Below are positions 33,481-45,533 of a stretch of 64,000 nucleotides of DNA, piece after piece (positions within the stretch are counted from its first letter, which is position 1; each line of letters starts with the position of its first letter). The notes beneath the pieces were generated by a model. The model saw nothing but the letters and a program-made list of their open reading frames with translations, did not search any database and had not been told where the DNA came from. The position numbers were made by a program, and so were the translations under genes. The stretch spans positions 97,487,319-97,551,318 of the forward strand of contig CP136066.1 in assembly GCA_032622095.1 (NCBI GenBank). The letters run 5' to 3'. Source of the stretch: Siphonodentalium dalli. Taxonomy: Eukaryota; Mollusca; Scaphopoda; Gadilida; Siphonodentaliidae.

Positions 33481-33817
33481 ATTGTAGAAATGTAGCAAAA
33501 TTCTATCTCATGGACATGTTTTTAAATATATATCTATATTATGAGGTGATAAATATGTCAGAATCACATGTTTTTGATATGCAGCATTAACTTTTGTCTT
33601 GTCAAATAATATATGTTTCAGCTGAGCCAAGGCAAAATGATATTTGCTGTTGCCGATTTTTTAACTAAGGCAAATTTCAGAAGCTACTATTGTTTTGTGT
33701 TCTGTGAGCATTGTTAATTAGTGTTGTGGAAAGTCTGCAAACAACAGAAAAAGAATGTCACAGGAATAAGCAAATATAAATCAGTGCCAATAAATGATAA
33801 TGGGTGAAGTTTCAATA

Positions 33818-34298
33818 CACCCGTCAGTAAGCCCAGGGGGCTCGTGCATGTTTTTGCTAAAAAAAAAGTAGGTACTGGACTTACTCATGCGGACCCCCCT
33901 CTGTGCAAAAATTCAGTTAGCCTTCAGGTGCCGACCTACCATCATGTTTTATACCAATACCATGTTTTGTATTGAATAAAGATAATAATGTGTTTTATTT
34001 ATATATTATTAAGAAGATAAAATCATGAAAATAACCAGAAACTGTGATAGACAGATACATTTGGGATCTATTTGAATAACAAGTGTATACTATTATTTAT
34101 CTTTATTTTTTAAGAAAAACAACTGGAAAAAAATAATAAAAGCACATATGTGCTTGATATCTTCTCCTATTCTACAGGATAGAAAGACGTGATACTATTC
34201 ACCTTTTAAATGATCAAAAATGGGACCACCCCATGTTTTATTTAGGGTAAAAAAAACCCAGACTGGGCTTATCTTTGAGTAAGGGCTTACTGACGGTG
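33818..34298. mobile_element. TA-flanked element (CACCCGTCAGTAAGCCC ends)
   Basis: TA at 33816-33817 and 34299-34300; ends cacccgtcagtaagccc and gggcttactgacggtg; inner cccagactgggctt. 481 bp, no frame. Fits a Tc1/mariner-type MITE. Confidence 0.8.
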
Positions 34299-34300
34299 TA

Positions 34301-35272
34301 TAGGGTAGTAAAGTCAATATGTTGACCTTTGTTAAGTGATCCTCTAATTTGCTATGATGCTGGTAGATCCCGCTGAATTGCTATGATGCTGGTAGGTCAT
34401 AGCGATGATGTTTATAAAAAGTGCCTTTATTTTATTTAGTTTTCATTTTCACAATGTTTGGATGATCTGGAAAAGTCAAAGAAAAGCCACTATCTGTATA
34501 AAACATTCAAAAACATGTATATTGTGAGATATTTTAAAGGGGTACTGTAAACTAAATCTGCCATTTATGAGACCATCTCCTATTACAATCAACAGTATAT
34601 ATTGTGCATTGGCAACCATGAATAATTCCTATTTCCTAAACCATGCATAGAACAGTCTGGATTTGGGGGTGTTGACTTCCGAGGGGGGAAAACTGAACCA
34701 CAGTGTCAGTGTGTTAGAAAAATTGGTCTCTAAATACATTAAATATTTCAGTTAACAATTCCACTTACTAATAAGTTTATGTTTGAAACCAATGCTGACC
34801 AATGTGCCATAAATAATTTATTTCCATCTAAATGAAAGGAAAGCCTTAATCGTGTTTATCAGAAAGTCCCGGGCTTTTATTTCAATGGAATATTCCAGTA
34901 CTGTATGCACATGGTACTTTCACTTTAGCACATTTCATGTCATTGTTAAATTGGGTGGGAAATGAAAATGACTGGGCAGTCTTTGTCTTGTAAAGCTCTC
35001 TTGGACATGATATGCTTCGATAGACACAACAGAGACATTGTATTCAAAAAGAGATAAAGCATTTGCATGAGAGTGTTTGATTGGTTATCAGTCGTACATG
35101 TCACAATATTATTCGAATGCCAATATACCGGGCAGAAAATAATGTGGCCTGTGTAAGGCAGTGTTGGCAGCCAAAATACGATACATCAATAGCAATCAAT
35201 GTGGTTCTCTTGATTTTTATTGTTGTCTTAGTTTGATGTATCTCATAGGTTAATTTACTTCATCCTTTTCAG
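34301..35272. other. Last coding intron, remaining sequence
   Basis: No element recognised apart from a duplicated tttgctatgatgctggtag-like motif at 34350-34400. Confidence 0.45.
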
Positions 35273-35301
35273 ATGTTAATGATAAGAGTCAGGACAACTA
35301 G
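35273..35301 (+). CDS. SAMD4: SAMD4/Smaug terminal coding exon k
   Basis: Acceptor atccttttcag, phase 1. The split codon gives Asp, then VNDKSQDN and TAG at 35299-35301. The family also has a short, poorly conserved tail after the last helix. A GTAAGT donor lies 20 bases past the stop (35322), so the exon probably ends at 35321 and the 3'UTR continues elsewhere. Confidence 0.8.
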
Positions 35302-35321
35302 CAACAGTTTGTGTGATAAAA

Positions 35322-36341
35322 GTAAGTTGACTGAAATATTTTGATTTAAGTTGAGTTTTACTAAACTTTGTATCTCAATTCTACTTGAACAAACACAATC
35401 AGCATTCCATTTCACGAGAAATTAATAGTGCTGTAAATGAATAAAGGAAACCTTTTAAAGGTTTTAATGTGGTGGCTAACTCACCCTATACTAACCTCGT
35501 GTTAATATTTATTATTTCGTAATATGAGCTAGAGCTCTATTCATTAATTTTGTATAGATTAATTCGAGGGCATGTTTGAGTTACGTATATCTAGGGCGTC
35601 TTTGATGAAATTACATATTTGCTTTGTTGCAGAGAAGGTTTTTGGGTTCAGTAGCATCTTGGGGTTATTAATATTTTCTCCCAGTTGAAATATGTCATAT
35701 TTTCTTCTCAAGTCTTTATATAGTCTATAGGCAGAGACCAAATGTAGGCATATTTAAAGTCAATCAATGTCTTAATTTATTAATGATTATATGTAAGATG
35801 TTATTTATTTATCTATTTTATTCTTGGATTACGCTAGAATATGGTTATATCCAATAAAGAATTTGAATTTTTAAACTAGAATTTAAGGGTCCGGTTGATT
35901 ATGATGGACAGCATATTTTCACAATCAACCACTGTGGACCATGTGATGGAGATGTGACCGTCAGCACAATTCTGCACTACAGAACTGTGATGTGACGTCA
36001 TCAACTGATTTATAATAGGCAGCGCCCAATAAAATCATGTTTCAATAACTCATTATGGCAATAGCTTTTCAAATTTATGATTTTTTTTTTCTTCTAATTT
36101 GACATCTTGTAGTTGAAAAATCCAGCTGGTCGACAAACATCACAAAAGTGAGTCAGTTATTGTTGAATCGTAAGAGTCAATGTTGCAGAAAACAATAGGT
36201 CTTGGCAACTTCTAAACGAATTTGATATACATTATTTTTATTTGGCATAAATAAATATCAGGCCAGCGCGGACCCTGAGTGCAAACATTTTGTTATGGTA
36301 CCTCACCCCCACCTTACTCAATTGAACTCATTGTTTTTCAG
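35322..36341 (+). other. Probable intron in the SAMD4 3'UTR
   Basis: GTAAGT at 35322 and the pyrimidine-rich cag at 36331-36341. The stop codon is only 20 bases from the donor, which would be tolerated by nonsense-mediated decay rules. The interval also contains an AATAAA at 35853-35858, a competing end for an unspliced 3'UTR, and a LINE-like relic on the minus strand. Confidence 0.4.
35545..35770 (-). pseudogene. Possible LINE reverse-transcriptase C-terminal relic
   Basis: The minus strand encodes SAYRLYKDLRRKYDIF, then a spacer, then QICNFIKDALDIRN. This pattern of an aromatic/LR motif followed ~30 residues later by a helix ending in aliphatic-R is typical of the C-terminal end of LINE ORF2 proteins. 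No catalytic motifs are present and the frame is ~60 codons. Assigned by pattern only. Confidence 0.35.
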
Positions 36342-37030
36342 ATGGAGAGGGTTGCAGCTGACTCATGCTAGAGTTCAAACTGATCTCAGAGACAAAAATG
36401 GTTCTGATGTTATCCTGATTGATAATGTAATTGTGCTATAATGATTACCCAAAACTTACAACTTGAGAATAACGCTTACTGAATGATGCTTTCCCTTATA
36501 TTGTCTCGACGTTGGACAAGTGAAAATATAAGTGACTGATTAGAGTGTTCCTAGGATCATAATACTTATCCGCCTTGTAGTTCAAGTGATTGTCAAGCTT
36601 AAACGGAGGGATTTGTCCTTAATGTAACACAGGAAAAAAGAAATTTGGATACACTCTCCGATTATGTATTGTGAACATGAGCATTTGTCTGTTACCTTGA
36701 AATAACTGGCTTGTCGTGGTCATTGAAGTTGAAAAAAGTATGTTAAGGCAATACAAAACGACTTTGCGAATGTGGCTGCCTATCTTCAGTCTATCATGAC
36801 AGGCCAGTTATCTCAAAGCTTGTTAAGTTGCTTGGTACTTTTAGCGTTAAAGGGTTAAGTAGTATTCAGACGAACCTGTTGCATAGGTCTGTTTCGATGG
36901 TGCGATCAGTTGTCTGTGTTAAACCGTTCACATGGGTACATTGTGTTGTAACGCAGTTCTTCCGATTGCAGCTAATAAGTTTGATATTGGAATAAGTGCA
37001 ATATTGCAAATAAATCTAGCTGCTATATGT
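36342..37030 (+). other. Candidate 3'UTR or alternative last exon of SAMD4
   Basis: A good acceptor (attgtttttcag) precedes 36342. Joined from the donor at 35322 it would be 3'UTR. Joined directly from exon j it would give an alternative tail DGEGCS and TGA at 36359-36361. No known repeat is seen in this stretch. An AATAAA at 37009-37014 could be the polyadenylation signal. Splice-signal evidence only. Confidence 0.4.
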
Positions 37031-37211
37031 TCTACGATAATTTAAAATCCCAGCAACAAAAACTTTATTGACATAAAAATAATTCAAATCCTTCGCTTCA
37101 CAGACCGATGTCATATTTTATCAATTGAAAACAAGCCATTTGTACACCTTAGTGTTATTGTCTGTATTCCAACAAAATGGACGCAACAGATTTGTCTGAA
37201 CACTTCTTTAA

Positions 37212-37646
37212 CCCTTTCATGACTGGAGCTTCCTGAATTTTTGCAAAAACCCTGTGCCAATGCACTCTCTTATATACTCGAGTCGACCATAGGTCGCCTC
37301 ACATATATAAGAGAATTCATAGGCCTAACAATTTTTATATTATTTTTTTGTAATTTAATAAAAGAATGTAAAAAAGATGAAAAAAAATTGTTAAAGAGTG
37401 TATAAAGAAAAAATGATAAAATTAAGAATATAAGAAAAAATTTAACAAATTGTTATAGAATGAAAGAAAAAATGATAAAAATTGTTAAAGAATATAAGAA
37501 AAATTTATAAAAAATGATACAAAATTGTTAGGCCAATGCATTCTCTTATATATGCGAGGCGACCTATGGTTGACTTGCATATATAAGAGAATGCATTGGC
37601 ACAGGGTTTTTAATGTTGTGCCAGCACAGCTCCCGTCATGAAAGGG
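37212..37646. mobile_element. Twin-hairpin MITE (CCCTTTCATGAC type)
   Basis: TTAA at 37208-37211 and 37647-37650. Hairpins ~37257-37325 and ~37535-37605, separated by a degenerate A-rich spacer with repeated aaaattgttaaagaat motifs. Confidence 0.88.
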
Positions 37647-38080
37647 TTAATCATTATTGGCAATCAGATATTTGTTTGTGGTACTAAGTTATCATTTTGC
37701 TCATGGGTGTCAAATCATGGCTTGAATTCTGTCATATAAATTGGAATAAAATCGTCTCCATTTTCTGCATGACTGCCTAGATGTGAGACATGGCTTACTC
37801 TGAAATATTATTTCTCTTCGACTTTGACAGTGCGAAAGACATCATCAAAAACTTTAGTACATAGTGACATTGATTTGGATGTAGAAGTAGAATTTTGGTC
37901 AGCTTACTTCATGTGGCATGTATTTGTTTTCAATTTTGAAATAATCATGATAACTATAGAGGGATCCTTGTTTTCTTCTCAGGCGATATATATATTGTGA
38001 TTTCAATGAGTTTCCCTGTGACACATAGACTGCAAATATAGGCATTTCATGAATTTATCGAGCCATGTTAAAGATGCATT

Positions 38081-38586
38081 ATCCAAATTAACGCTCCCAA
38101 CTTACTATTTCTTTGGCTTCGGGGGTAAACAATATTTTATTCAAGTCGAGGAACCCACCCATCAAAGCTCAGAGTGATCAGATATCGATTTTTGAAGTTT
38201 TGTTATTTCTCGAGATGTGCAATTATTTGTGGCCCAGAAAACAGTCATCAAACCGAAGGTCTCAGACAAAATGGCAGATGAAGATGGATAACTCTAAAAT
38301 CAAGTGGTAATATGGCCAAATTTTATGAAACTCAAGTGATAATACGGCCATATTTCATCGAACAAAATGTTGATAAATAACACGTTTTGGGAAATTTGAT
38401 ACCATAGTTGACAGTTATTATATCATAAAATTTGGCCACAAATAATTGCACATCTCGAGAAATAACAAACTTAAAAAATCAATATCTGATCACTCTGAGC
38501 TTTGATGGGTGGGTTCCTCGACTTGAATCAAATATTTTTTATCCCTAAAGCCAAAGTAATAGTAATTTGGGAGCGTTACTTTGGAT
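38081..38586. mobile_element. Foldback element with ~150-bp arms
   Basis: Arms 38081-38235 and 38432-38586: atccaaattaacgctcccaa / ttgggagcgttactttggat, continuing through aagctcagagtgatcagata. A partial copy with the same interior lies at 39645-39790. A relic of a CCCTTCCATGAC-type right end follows (38596-38638). Confidence 0.82.
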
Positions 38587-38639
38587 CTGGTGCAGGTTCT
38601 TTAATGATGAACCAGCGCGACTCACGTCTTGAAAGGTTT

Positions 38640-40391
38640 AAACACTGTCTTGTCTGCAGTAGTCTTTCATATCATCTAGTTGGAGAATAAGATGTGAGCT
38701 ATGTACTAGGCATATGCATGGTCATACAGAATAAATTTGAGATAGCTTCTTGCTATATGGTTGTGCATTTAAATATAATTTGTTTTCATTGTGCTTTTCA
38801 AGGGGTGCGTCCATCAGGTTGAATGGCAGATTTTTGTCAAAATTAGTATCACACCCTATTGAAATGGATTTCATATACTGGTAGGAGATTATCTGGCTTT
38901 ATATGTCAATAGATACTTTAAGCCAAACAAACAAAAACACAGCGAAGGTGTTATTTCCTTTCAAAGATTCTCTAATTCAAGCACGGGACTTACTCTGGAA
39001 TTGAATAAGTTTCCCCAATGGTGTATTATACTAATTTTGACTCAGTCATTCAATTCAGACCTGCCTCTTTTGAAATAAAATTGCTGCATAGTTTTCTGAA
39101 GTGTGATATTGCTGAGTGATTTAGTCAGCTGCTTGCTTGGTGTGTGTGTGTGATCCTATATATGATTCCTATTGTGTCAATAACCTGTGGAATATGAGGC
39201 TAATATATGTTGGCGGTAGTTTAATGAGATTTGTGAAAACGTTATTTGAATACCAGATTTATTGAATGGTGACATTTTTTGTGAGATTATTATCATGCCC
39301 ATTCATGAGATTGACCAATGAGAGTTGAGATCTTGTAACGGTAGACAAAATTACTTCAGATTAGCCCTGAGTGCCACCATACCCAATATGAATGTCCCAA
39401 GGTGGATTTCATTTGGCCAAAAAAATTTCAGTTGAAAATTTCATGCCTGATATGTAATTAATGGAAAATTTCAGACCAAAAGTAGGTTGAATTTATTATG
39501 ATAGTTTGAGATTCCAACCAGTACATGTATTTAACGTGAAATTTGTTTTCAGACCAAAAGTCGAATATACTTCTACTTTTGGTCTAATTTTTTGGACAAA
39601 TGGCAACCAGTTGTAAATTTCCAACCATAGTGGGTGTTAGATTGAAAAAGCTCAGAGTGATCAGATATCAATTTTTAATATCTATTATTTTTCACCACCG
39701 ACATTATTTTTTAGTGGCCCAGTAACAGTCGACGAGAAAACTGTCTCAGATCAAATTGAGGATGAAGATGGATAACTCTAAAACTCAAGTGGCTTTTTTA
39801 TGTTAGATATTTGACAAACCAGCAAAATTTCGTTGAACAAAATGTTGATAGATTTTTTACTATAGTTGACTGTTGTTACCATTATTTTTGGGCAATAAAT
39901 CGATTCTGATAACTGAAGCGGCATTTTAAAAAATACTGTTGGAATCTGATGATATGGGGACCACCGAATCGGATAGAGTACCTTTAAGGTACCATTTGGA
40001 AAACTCAAACGCAATTTTCCAAAGTGCAAATGGGGGGTTGTTTTAAATGGAATTTCTTAGACATGATCTGCTTCAAGGGGGAGGAGTTTGAAATTCCAGG
40101 GTGGACACACCTAGGATTCCGACAGGACACAAGATGGCACAAGCATCAATGTAATTTTAAATCATTATCCACCTGGGTCTTTCGATATTGAGTTTGTTGC
40201 GACTGAATTGAACCTCATATCTCTATATCTCATGTTACCAGACCTTTATTATGATTGGTTGATCTCCTAGACTGGCATGATAACTTATATATAATATATG
40301 GCACTATTTGAATGATGTGATCTGGATCTGACTTGCCAATATCAGAACATAATGTAATTTATATCTTGTTTGTTGATGATGCCCTCATATG
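38640..40391. other. Intergenic sequence, little recognised
   Basis: Holds the partial foldback copy (39645-39790) and a short hairpin gaccaaaagt...acttttggtc (39553-39585). No gene seen. Confidence 0.5.
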
Positions 40392-40791
40392 TGACCCGCC
40401 ATATCAAATCCAGTCGGAAGTCGGGATTTTTTTACCCTGTGCCAATGCAGGCCTAACAATTTTTTACAATTTTAATAATTTTTTCTTGTATTCTTTAACA
40501 ATTTTATAATTTCACCCATACAGAGCCCCAGACAAACATGAGCAGACGACACTCTTCTATATGCTTCTATATATGTGTGGGGCTCCCTGCAGGGTAATGG
40601 ATGTTTTTTATTTTATGTCCTAAAAATTGTCAGAAACATTTATTTAAAAAAAATGATAAAAAAATTGTTAGGCCAAATGCATTCTCTTATATATGCGGGG
40701 CGACCTATGGTCGACTCGCATATATAAGAGAATGCATTGGCACAGGGTAAAAAAAATCCCTACTTCCGACTGGATTTGATATGGCGGGTCA
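40392..40791. mobile_element. Hairpin-module carrier with TGACCCGCC ends
   Basis: Terminal inverted repeats tgacccgccatatcaaatcc and inverse, >40 bp including ccagtcggaagt. Not TTAA-flanked. Contains one full hairpin module (40673-40744) and a remnant of a second (40443-40460). Confidence 0.8.
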
Positions 40792-40886
40792 AATATTGTG
40801 AAAAAATATGAACCATTGCTTTAAATTGAACAAATATCCCTGCAATACTTTAGCTGAAAATATCTCAATGTTATAAATATGAGCCT

Positions 40887-41329
40887 CAAGCCTGCAAATA
40901 GCATGTCTGTCATTTGCAGAATGAGGTCCCCAGAGGGTGAATTTAGTAATGCTATCCCGCACAGTGGGCTAGCATCACCAAATTCACCCTTTGGGGACCT
41001 CATTCTGCTTAGTCTTCATCTTCTGGGAAGTATCCATTGTATCAAATTAAGATTGTTTTTAGTTACATTTCCCTTCTAGGAAGTTTCTATATCCCCTAAT
41101 TTGCAGAAGATAAAATTCATAATTGAGGTGCCCAATGGGTGAACATCACCAACTTCAACTGGGGAACTTCAATCTGATCCTAGGTCTGCCATATCAGTTG
41201 AGGGCCTAAGCAGAATGAGGTCCCCAGAGGGTGAATTTAGTGATGCTAGCCCACTATGCGGGATAGCGTCACTAAATCCACCCTCTGGGGACCTCATTCA
41301 GCAAATGACACACGCTATTTGCAGGCTTG
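40887..41329. mobile_element. hAT MITE (CAAGCCTG family), copy 2, perfect 8-bp duplication
   Basis: Ends caagcctgcaaatagc and gctatttgcaggcttg; ATGAGCCT on both sides (40879-40886, 41330-41337). Confidence 0.9.
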
Positions 41330-41487
41330 ATGAGCCTTGGCATGTTTTACATGTCCCATCCACCATGGGAGGAGACATGGTGATGAGGTAGATCAGTTTA
41401 GCAAGATTCTACCAGGACATAATCCAATTTGTCATCTGATCTATCCCCTTTGATAACTGGATACTCGCAGATGGGTATTTAATTGAT

Positions 41488-41660
41488 GTTCATTCATTTG
41501 TTGGGATGTTCAGCTCATATAGCCTTAAAATAGGTGGTTACCTGATTCATGTTCATCCATTTGTTGGGATTTTCAACTAACACAACCTTGGGATAGGTGG
41601 TTACCTGATCCGTGTTCATTCATTTGTTGGGATGTTCAGCTAATATAGGCTTAGGTTTAT
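41488..41660 (+). repeat. 63-bp tandem repeat, about 2.7 units
   Basis: gttcattcatttgttgggat recurs at 41488, 41551 and 41614, with aggtggttacctgat at the end of each unit. Confidence 0.85.
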
Positions 41661-42625
41661 CTCTAGAAATGATTGAATGGGCAACATGGGGTGTGGTCTG
41701 TCTGTTATCTGCTTATATTATCCAAATGTCCCTACAAATGTAGAACATTTCAATCCATTAAAAACTGAATGGGAGGATCCATTTTCCGTATTCGAAATCC
41801 CTACAAATGAATGAACGGGAGTCATGTAAGAACTCATCAGTGGGTGGCCAATTGTTAAAGAATTAAATCTGAATGTAGATGTAAAGATGAAATGTGATGC
41901 ACGTTCTCTGCCTTTGGAATTCTTTATTATTTTGGTTGACTTTTATGGAATAAGCACTGGTTGGTTGCTTCATGATAATAACTGAATGATCTATTAGTTT
42001 TATCAGATCATAGCACACTGGGAGTTGTTGAAGTGAACATTTCGCAATATTCCAGTTACATTTTTCCACTGGAAAATTATAATAATGTAAACGGTTCAGC
42101 AGAATCAGCAGCGAAGAGGTTAAAATTTTATTTACGAGTGCAGATGAGTATATGAAATTTTCCATTTATAAAGAATTTTGGTCTTTACATGATTCCGATT
42201 TCCCCACAGAGGTTTTCAGCTTAAGTGTTATGTTACCCATTGTATATTTTATTTTGTAGACCATTCTTATTATGTTTATATTGTTTTACATTAAGAGAAT
42301 CTGAAGAATAAATGAGATATGAACACTGCCGGTACAGTGTCGTTGTCATGGTTACAGCATGTGTTTGTGTTTTCAGTGCTTAATATATTTTGTCTGCGAT
42401 TTTCAACTTTCAAATTTAGTTTGTTTTGTTATTTATGGGAAAGGCCAACACAAAAAGATATTATGACTGATAATTTCCATTGGTATAGAATTCAAAAATG
42501 GTGCTAAGATTCAATCTGCACTGTGAATTGTCTTCTAGATTATATTCCGTTACAAGCTTTCGCTTCAAATCTTTATATATCTTTGTTGTGGGTTTCATTT
42601 ACATTGCAGAAGTATCGTCTTCGTT
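41661..42625. other. Intergenic sequence, no gene recognised
   Basis: A GTTCAACAAA-type relic (gtctgttatctgcttatatt, about 41698-41800) is present. A 100-codon minus-strand frame (41863-42165) and a 62-codon frame at 42319 are not recognised. Confidence 0.45.
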
Positions 42626-42629
42626 TTAA

Positions 42630-42854
42630 CCCTTCCATGACTGTTGCTTCCTGAAATTTTGTGAAAACCCTGTGCCAAAGCATTCTCTTATATATGTGAG
42701 TCTCCCATATATAAGAGAATACATTGGCCTAATAATATTTACCTTGACCTTGTAAGCCAGTGCATTCTTATATATATGGGAGACTCGCATATACAGGAGA
42801 ATACACTGGCACATGATCTAATGCTGCACTAACACAGCTCCCATCATGAAAGGG
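42630..42854. mobile_element. Twin-hairpin MITE (CCCTTCCATGAC type), compact copy
   Basis: TTAA at 42626-42629 and 42855-42858. The first hairpin has lost half of its loop (ctcccatatataagag). Confidence 0.88.
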
Positions 42855-42940
42855 TTAATACATCGCACACTACTCAGTGTAAATTAACGAGACAGCCATG
42901 CTTTGGATGTCCAAAATGGGTTGAAATTTAGTGTTTTTAA

Positions 42941-43091
42941 CTCTTTCTTTACTAAATACTCAATAGGAATCCTTCTGCACTTGAATTTATCTGTCATTTG
43001 CTCATATTTTCTTATATCCCTTCAAATTTATAATAGACCATTCCAAGGTATATGTTTATAACTGAATGGAATCCATTCAGTCAAGAAAGGA
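42941..43091. mobile_element. GTTCAACAAA-type TTAA MITE, internally deleted
   Basis: TTAA at 42937-42940 and 43092-43095; ends ctctttctttactaaatact and tcaagaaagga. The GTTCAACAAA hairpin itself is missing. Confidence 0.78.
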
Positions 43092-43098
43092 TTAATAC

Positions 43099-43503
43099 TA
43101 GGGCTGCAACGATGTGGAACTTCATGATACAATGCACATCGCGATGGTTATGTTATGATGTGATACGCATCACCATGCAGAATTGCTATTTGCAACTATG
43201 CATTATTCAGCCTTTGTGGCAGGAATCAATTTGCTCACTGCTCGCATGGCAACTTCAACCTGCAATTTGGAAGGGTAAATGTATCTACTTTATCTTTTTC
43301 ATTGATGAAATTGATATGTCACTCTGGGTAATAAATGTTGAGAAACTGAATACCTGATTATTGTAAGATAGCATTCGATGAAAAACATTTGGATGAAAAA
43401 GTGTGCTTTTGATAAATCGTGATGCATCACATCAGGCATTGATGATGCGATGCACAGCAAAAATCGTGATGCATTGAAATGATGATGATTCGTTGCAGCC
43501 CTA
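43099..43503. mobile_element. hAT-like MITE (TAGGGCTGCAACGA ends)
   Basis: Ends tagggctgcaacgatg and inverse with inner repeated atgcatcac/gtgatgcat motifs. 405 bp. No matching 8-bp flanks, so one border may have been altered. Confidence 0.75.
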
Positions 43504-43745
43504 TTCATTGGGAAGCTTAATTTATTGACAAAATCTCTTGAGTCAGTTAGTCATTGCCCAATAAATGTAACTCGTCGCCCAATGCAAGGAACGGTTAATT
43601 TTCATTACCGGTACATATTAATGTAGGGATCATAAAAATATGTTTTCATTTTTACATCAAACATTTTTTCCATCATAAGTTTGCAGAAGTAGGTATTTTC
43701 ATTTTAGAGAAATACCCCTGTAAAATTTTGACTATTCGTGATTAA

Positions 43746-44137
43746 CTCTTTACCCAACAAACAGGCCAAAAACGGCCAAATAAAGCTGCAACAGCCTAAA
43801 TTATCTTGGGTCTGTCTCAATAAAACCATACAAATATGGATATCATTGGAACCGGCTCATTGACCACATTGTGATGGTTACAGTTATGCCCTGTGCCAAT
43901 GCATTCTCTTATATATGCGAGTCGACCATAGGTTGCCTCGCATATATAAGAGAATGCATTGGCCAAAAAAAAATCTTTTTTTTAACACTTTTTACCATTT
44001 TTTCTTACATTCTTTAACAATTTTGTAATTTTTAATGTGTTAAGCCAATGCATTCTCTTATATATGCGAGGCGACCTATGTCGACTCGCATATATAAGAG
44101 AATGCATTGGCACAGGGCCGTTCTGTTGGGTAAAGGG
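43746..44137. mobile_element. TTAA twin-hairpin MITE (CCCTTTACCC type), copy 3, inverted
   Basis: TTAA at 43742-43745 and 44138-44141. Inverse orientation to copies 1 and 2; very similar sequence. Confidence 0.92.
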
Positions 44138-44347
44138 TTAAGCCGCAGAAATCATGCAAAAGCCTCTTCACTGAGCCTTCTGTTGTATAATAAATCATTC
44201 TAAGTTCAACCCAATTTCCACATTCAAACTGAAGCATGACCCTTTAACGGCATAAAAACCACACATTAAAAATATTATATGTTTACTCATAATATAAACC
44301 AGACGGTGAAGTGATGCACATCCTGCATAATTGATATTGGTTTGTTG

Positions 44348-44797
44348 CAAGCCTGAGTTTAGTGTGTCTGTCATTTGCAGAATGGGGTCCCCAGAAGGTG
44401 AATATAGTGACGCTATCCTGCATAGTGGGCTAGCATCACTAAATTCACCCTCTGGTAACCTCATTCTGCTTAGGCCTCAACTGCTACAGGAGACCTAGGA
44501 TCATGTTGAAGTTCCCCAGTTGAAGTTGGTGATGTTCTAACATTTCACCCATTAGTCACCTCAATTATGCATTCTATCTTCTGCAAATTAGAGGATATAG
44601 AAACCTCCCAGAAGGGAAAAAGTAACTGAAAACAATGTTAATGTGAGACAATATTTCCTAGAGGATGAAGCCTAAGCAGAATGAGGTCCCCAGAGGGTGA
44701 ATTTGGTGATACCAGCCCGCCGTGTGGGATAGCGTCACTAAATCCACCCTCTGGGGACCTCGTTCTGCAAATGACAGACACACTAAACTCAGGCTTT
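44348..44797. mobile_element. hAT MITE (CAAGCCTG family), copy 3
   Basis: Ends caagcctgagtttagtg and cactaaactcaggcttt; GGTTTGTTG on both sides (44339-44347, 44798-44806), a 9-base match. Confidence 0.87.
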
Positions 44798-44922
44798 GGT
44801 TTGTTGAATTTTCTGTTGTCAAGAAAAATTATTTTAACTGAAATTTGATCCTCTGAGAGGGTTTCTTTTTGTATGCCATAGCATTAGATATGATATTTTT
44901 GTAGATGTCTGCACAAGTAGTA

Positions 44923-45058
44923 CAGTAATGCCCTAAATAATGTACAGTACAGTGAGAGCTTTTCGATGAATGGCAACAAGCCATATTTCCCACTAAATCC
45001 TGAAAAGTTAACCATAATTCTGCTGTGGTTAAGGAGTCGATTATTTAGGGCATTACTG
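44923..45058. mobile_element. TA palindromic MITE (CAGTAATG), copy 3, left arm deleted
   Basis: TA at both borders (44921-44922, 45059-45060). Most of the left arm is missing after cctaaataat; the right arm is complete. Confidence 0.85.
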
Positions 45059-45533
45059 TAGGAGGTGGCCTAAAATAAAATATTCCTAAGCAGCCGATCA
45101 AGTGACACCAATCAGATTTCTATGTCGAGAATTCACAGGGATTCCAAACTATTAACCCTTAACCCATTCTTTACTTAAAGTGATGTGAAACACTGGTAGG
45201 GTGATCAAACAGAAATGGAGAATAATCTTGTTCAAAGCAGTTATTTTTACAAATATTATATCTAAATTGACAACACACACTGTCATTCTTATATATTAAT
45301 TAAATGCAGTGACTGCGGATGACGAAATCGTGTTTGTTAGTTTATCGCCGACAGAATGTCCCGATTTACAATTTAGCATAGTTAAGACAATGTTTTCTGT
45401 GGAGTGGTACGGTCGATTTGCTTGAGATTTTCAGTGATGTTAGCAGAATGCTACATTCCTCCAGTTGGAATGGCACTTGAATACTAACTTATCAGTTTCA
45501 CGCACCAAAACAAGTCCATAATATGTCTTTAAA

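Larger units (their letters stand above)
11052..35301 (+). other. SAMD4: SAMD4/Smaug gene, 11 coding exons visible, 5' end outside window
   Basis: Smaug-family RNA-binding translational repressors use a SAM domain to bind short stem-loops in mRNAs and recruit deadenylation and repression factors in the cytoplasm. Seen here: an N-terminal homology block (11052 exon), the SAM domain split over exons 20438-20547 and 23501-23587, a PHAT-like helical region after it, a conserved block ending in SWKQQ, and a short C terminus. Each exon has AG/GT borders and every phase joins, giving 624 codons plus TAG after a 2-base split codon. Human SAMD4A, recalled from general knowledge, aligns in the same block order. 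The first ~70 residues of the family are absent, so at least one 5' exon lies upstream. Whether this is the only paralogue cannot be seen. Confidence 0.95.

Noticed and set aside
41863-42165. 100-codon minus-strand frame
   Set aside because: No recognisable domain, no splice or promoter context, low-complexity AT-rich sequence.
43091-43511. 8-bp target duplication for the TAGGGCTGCAACGA element
   Set aside because: The flanks attaatac and ttcattgg do not match, so hAT assignment here rests only on terminus sequence.
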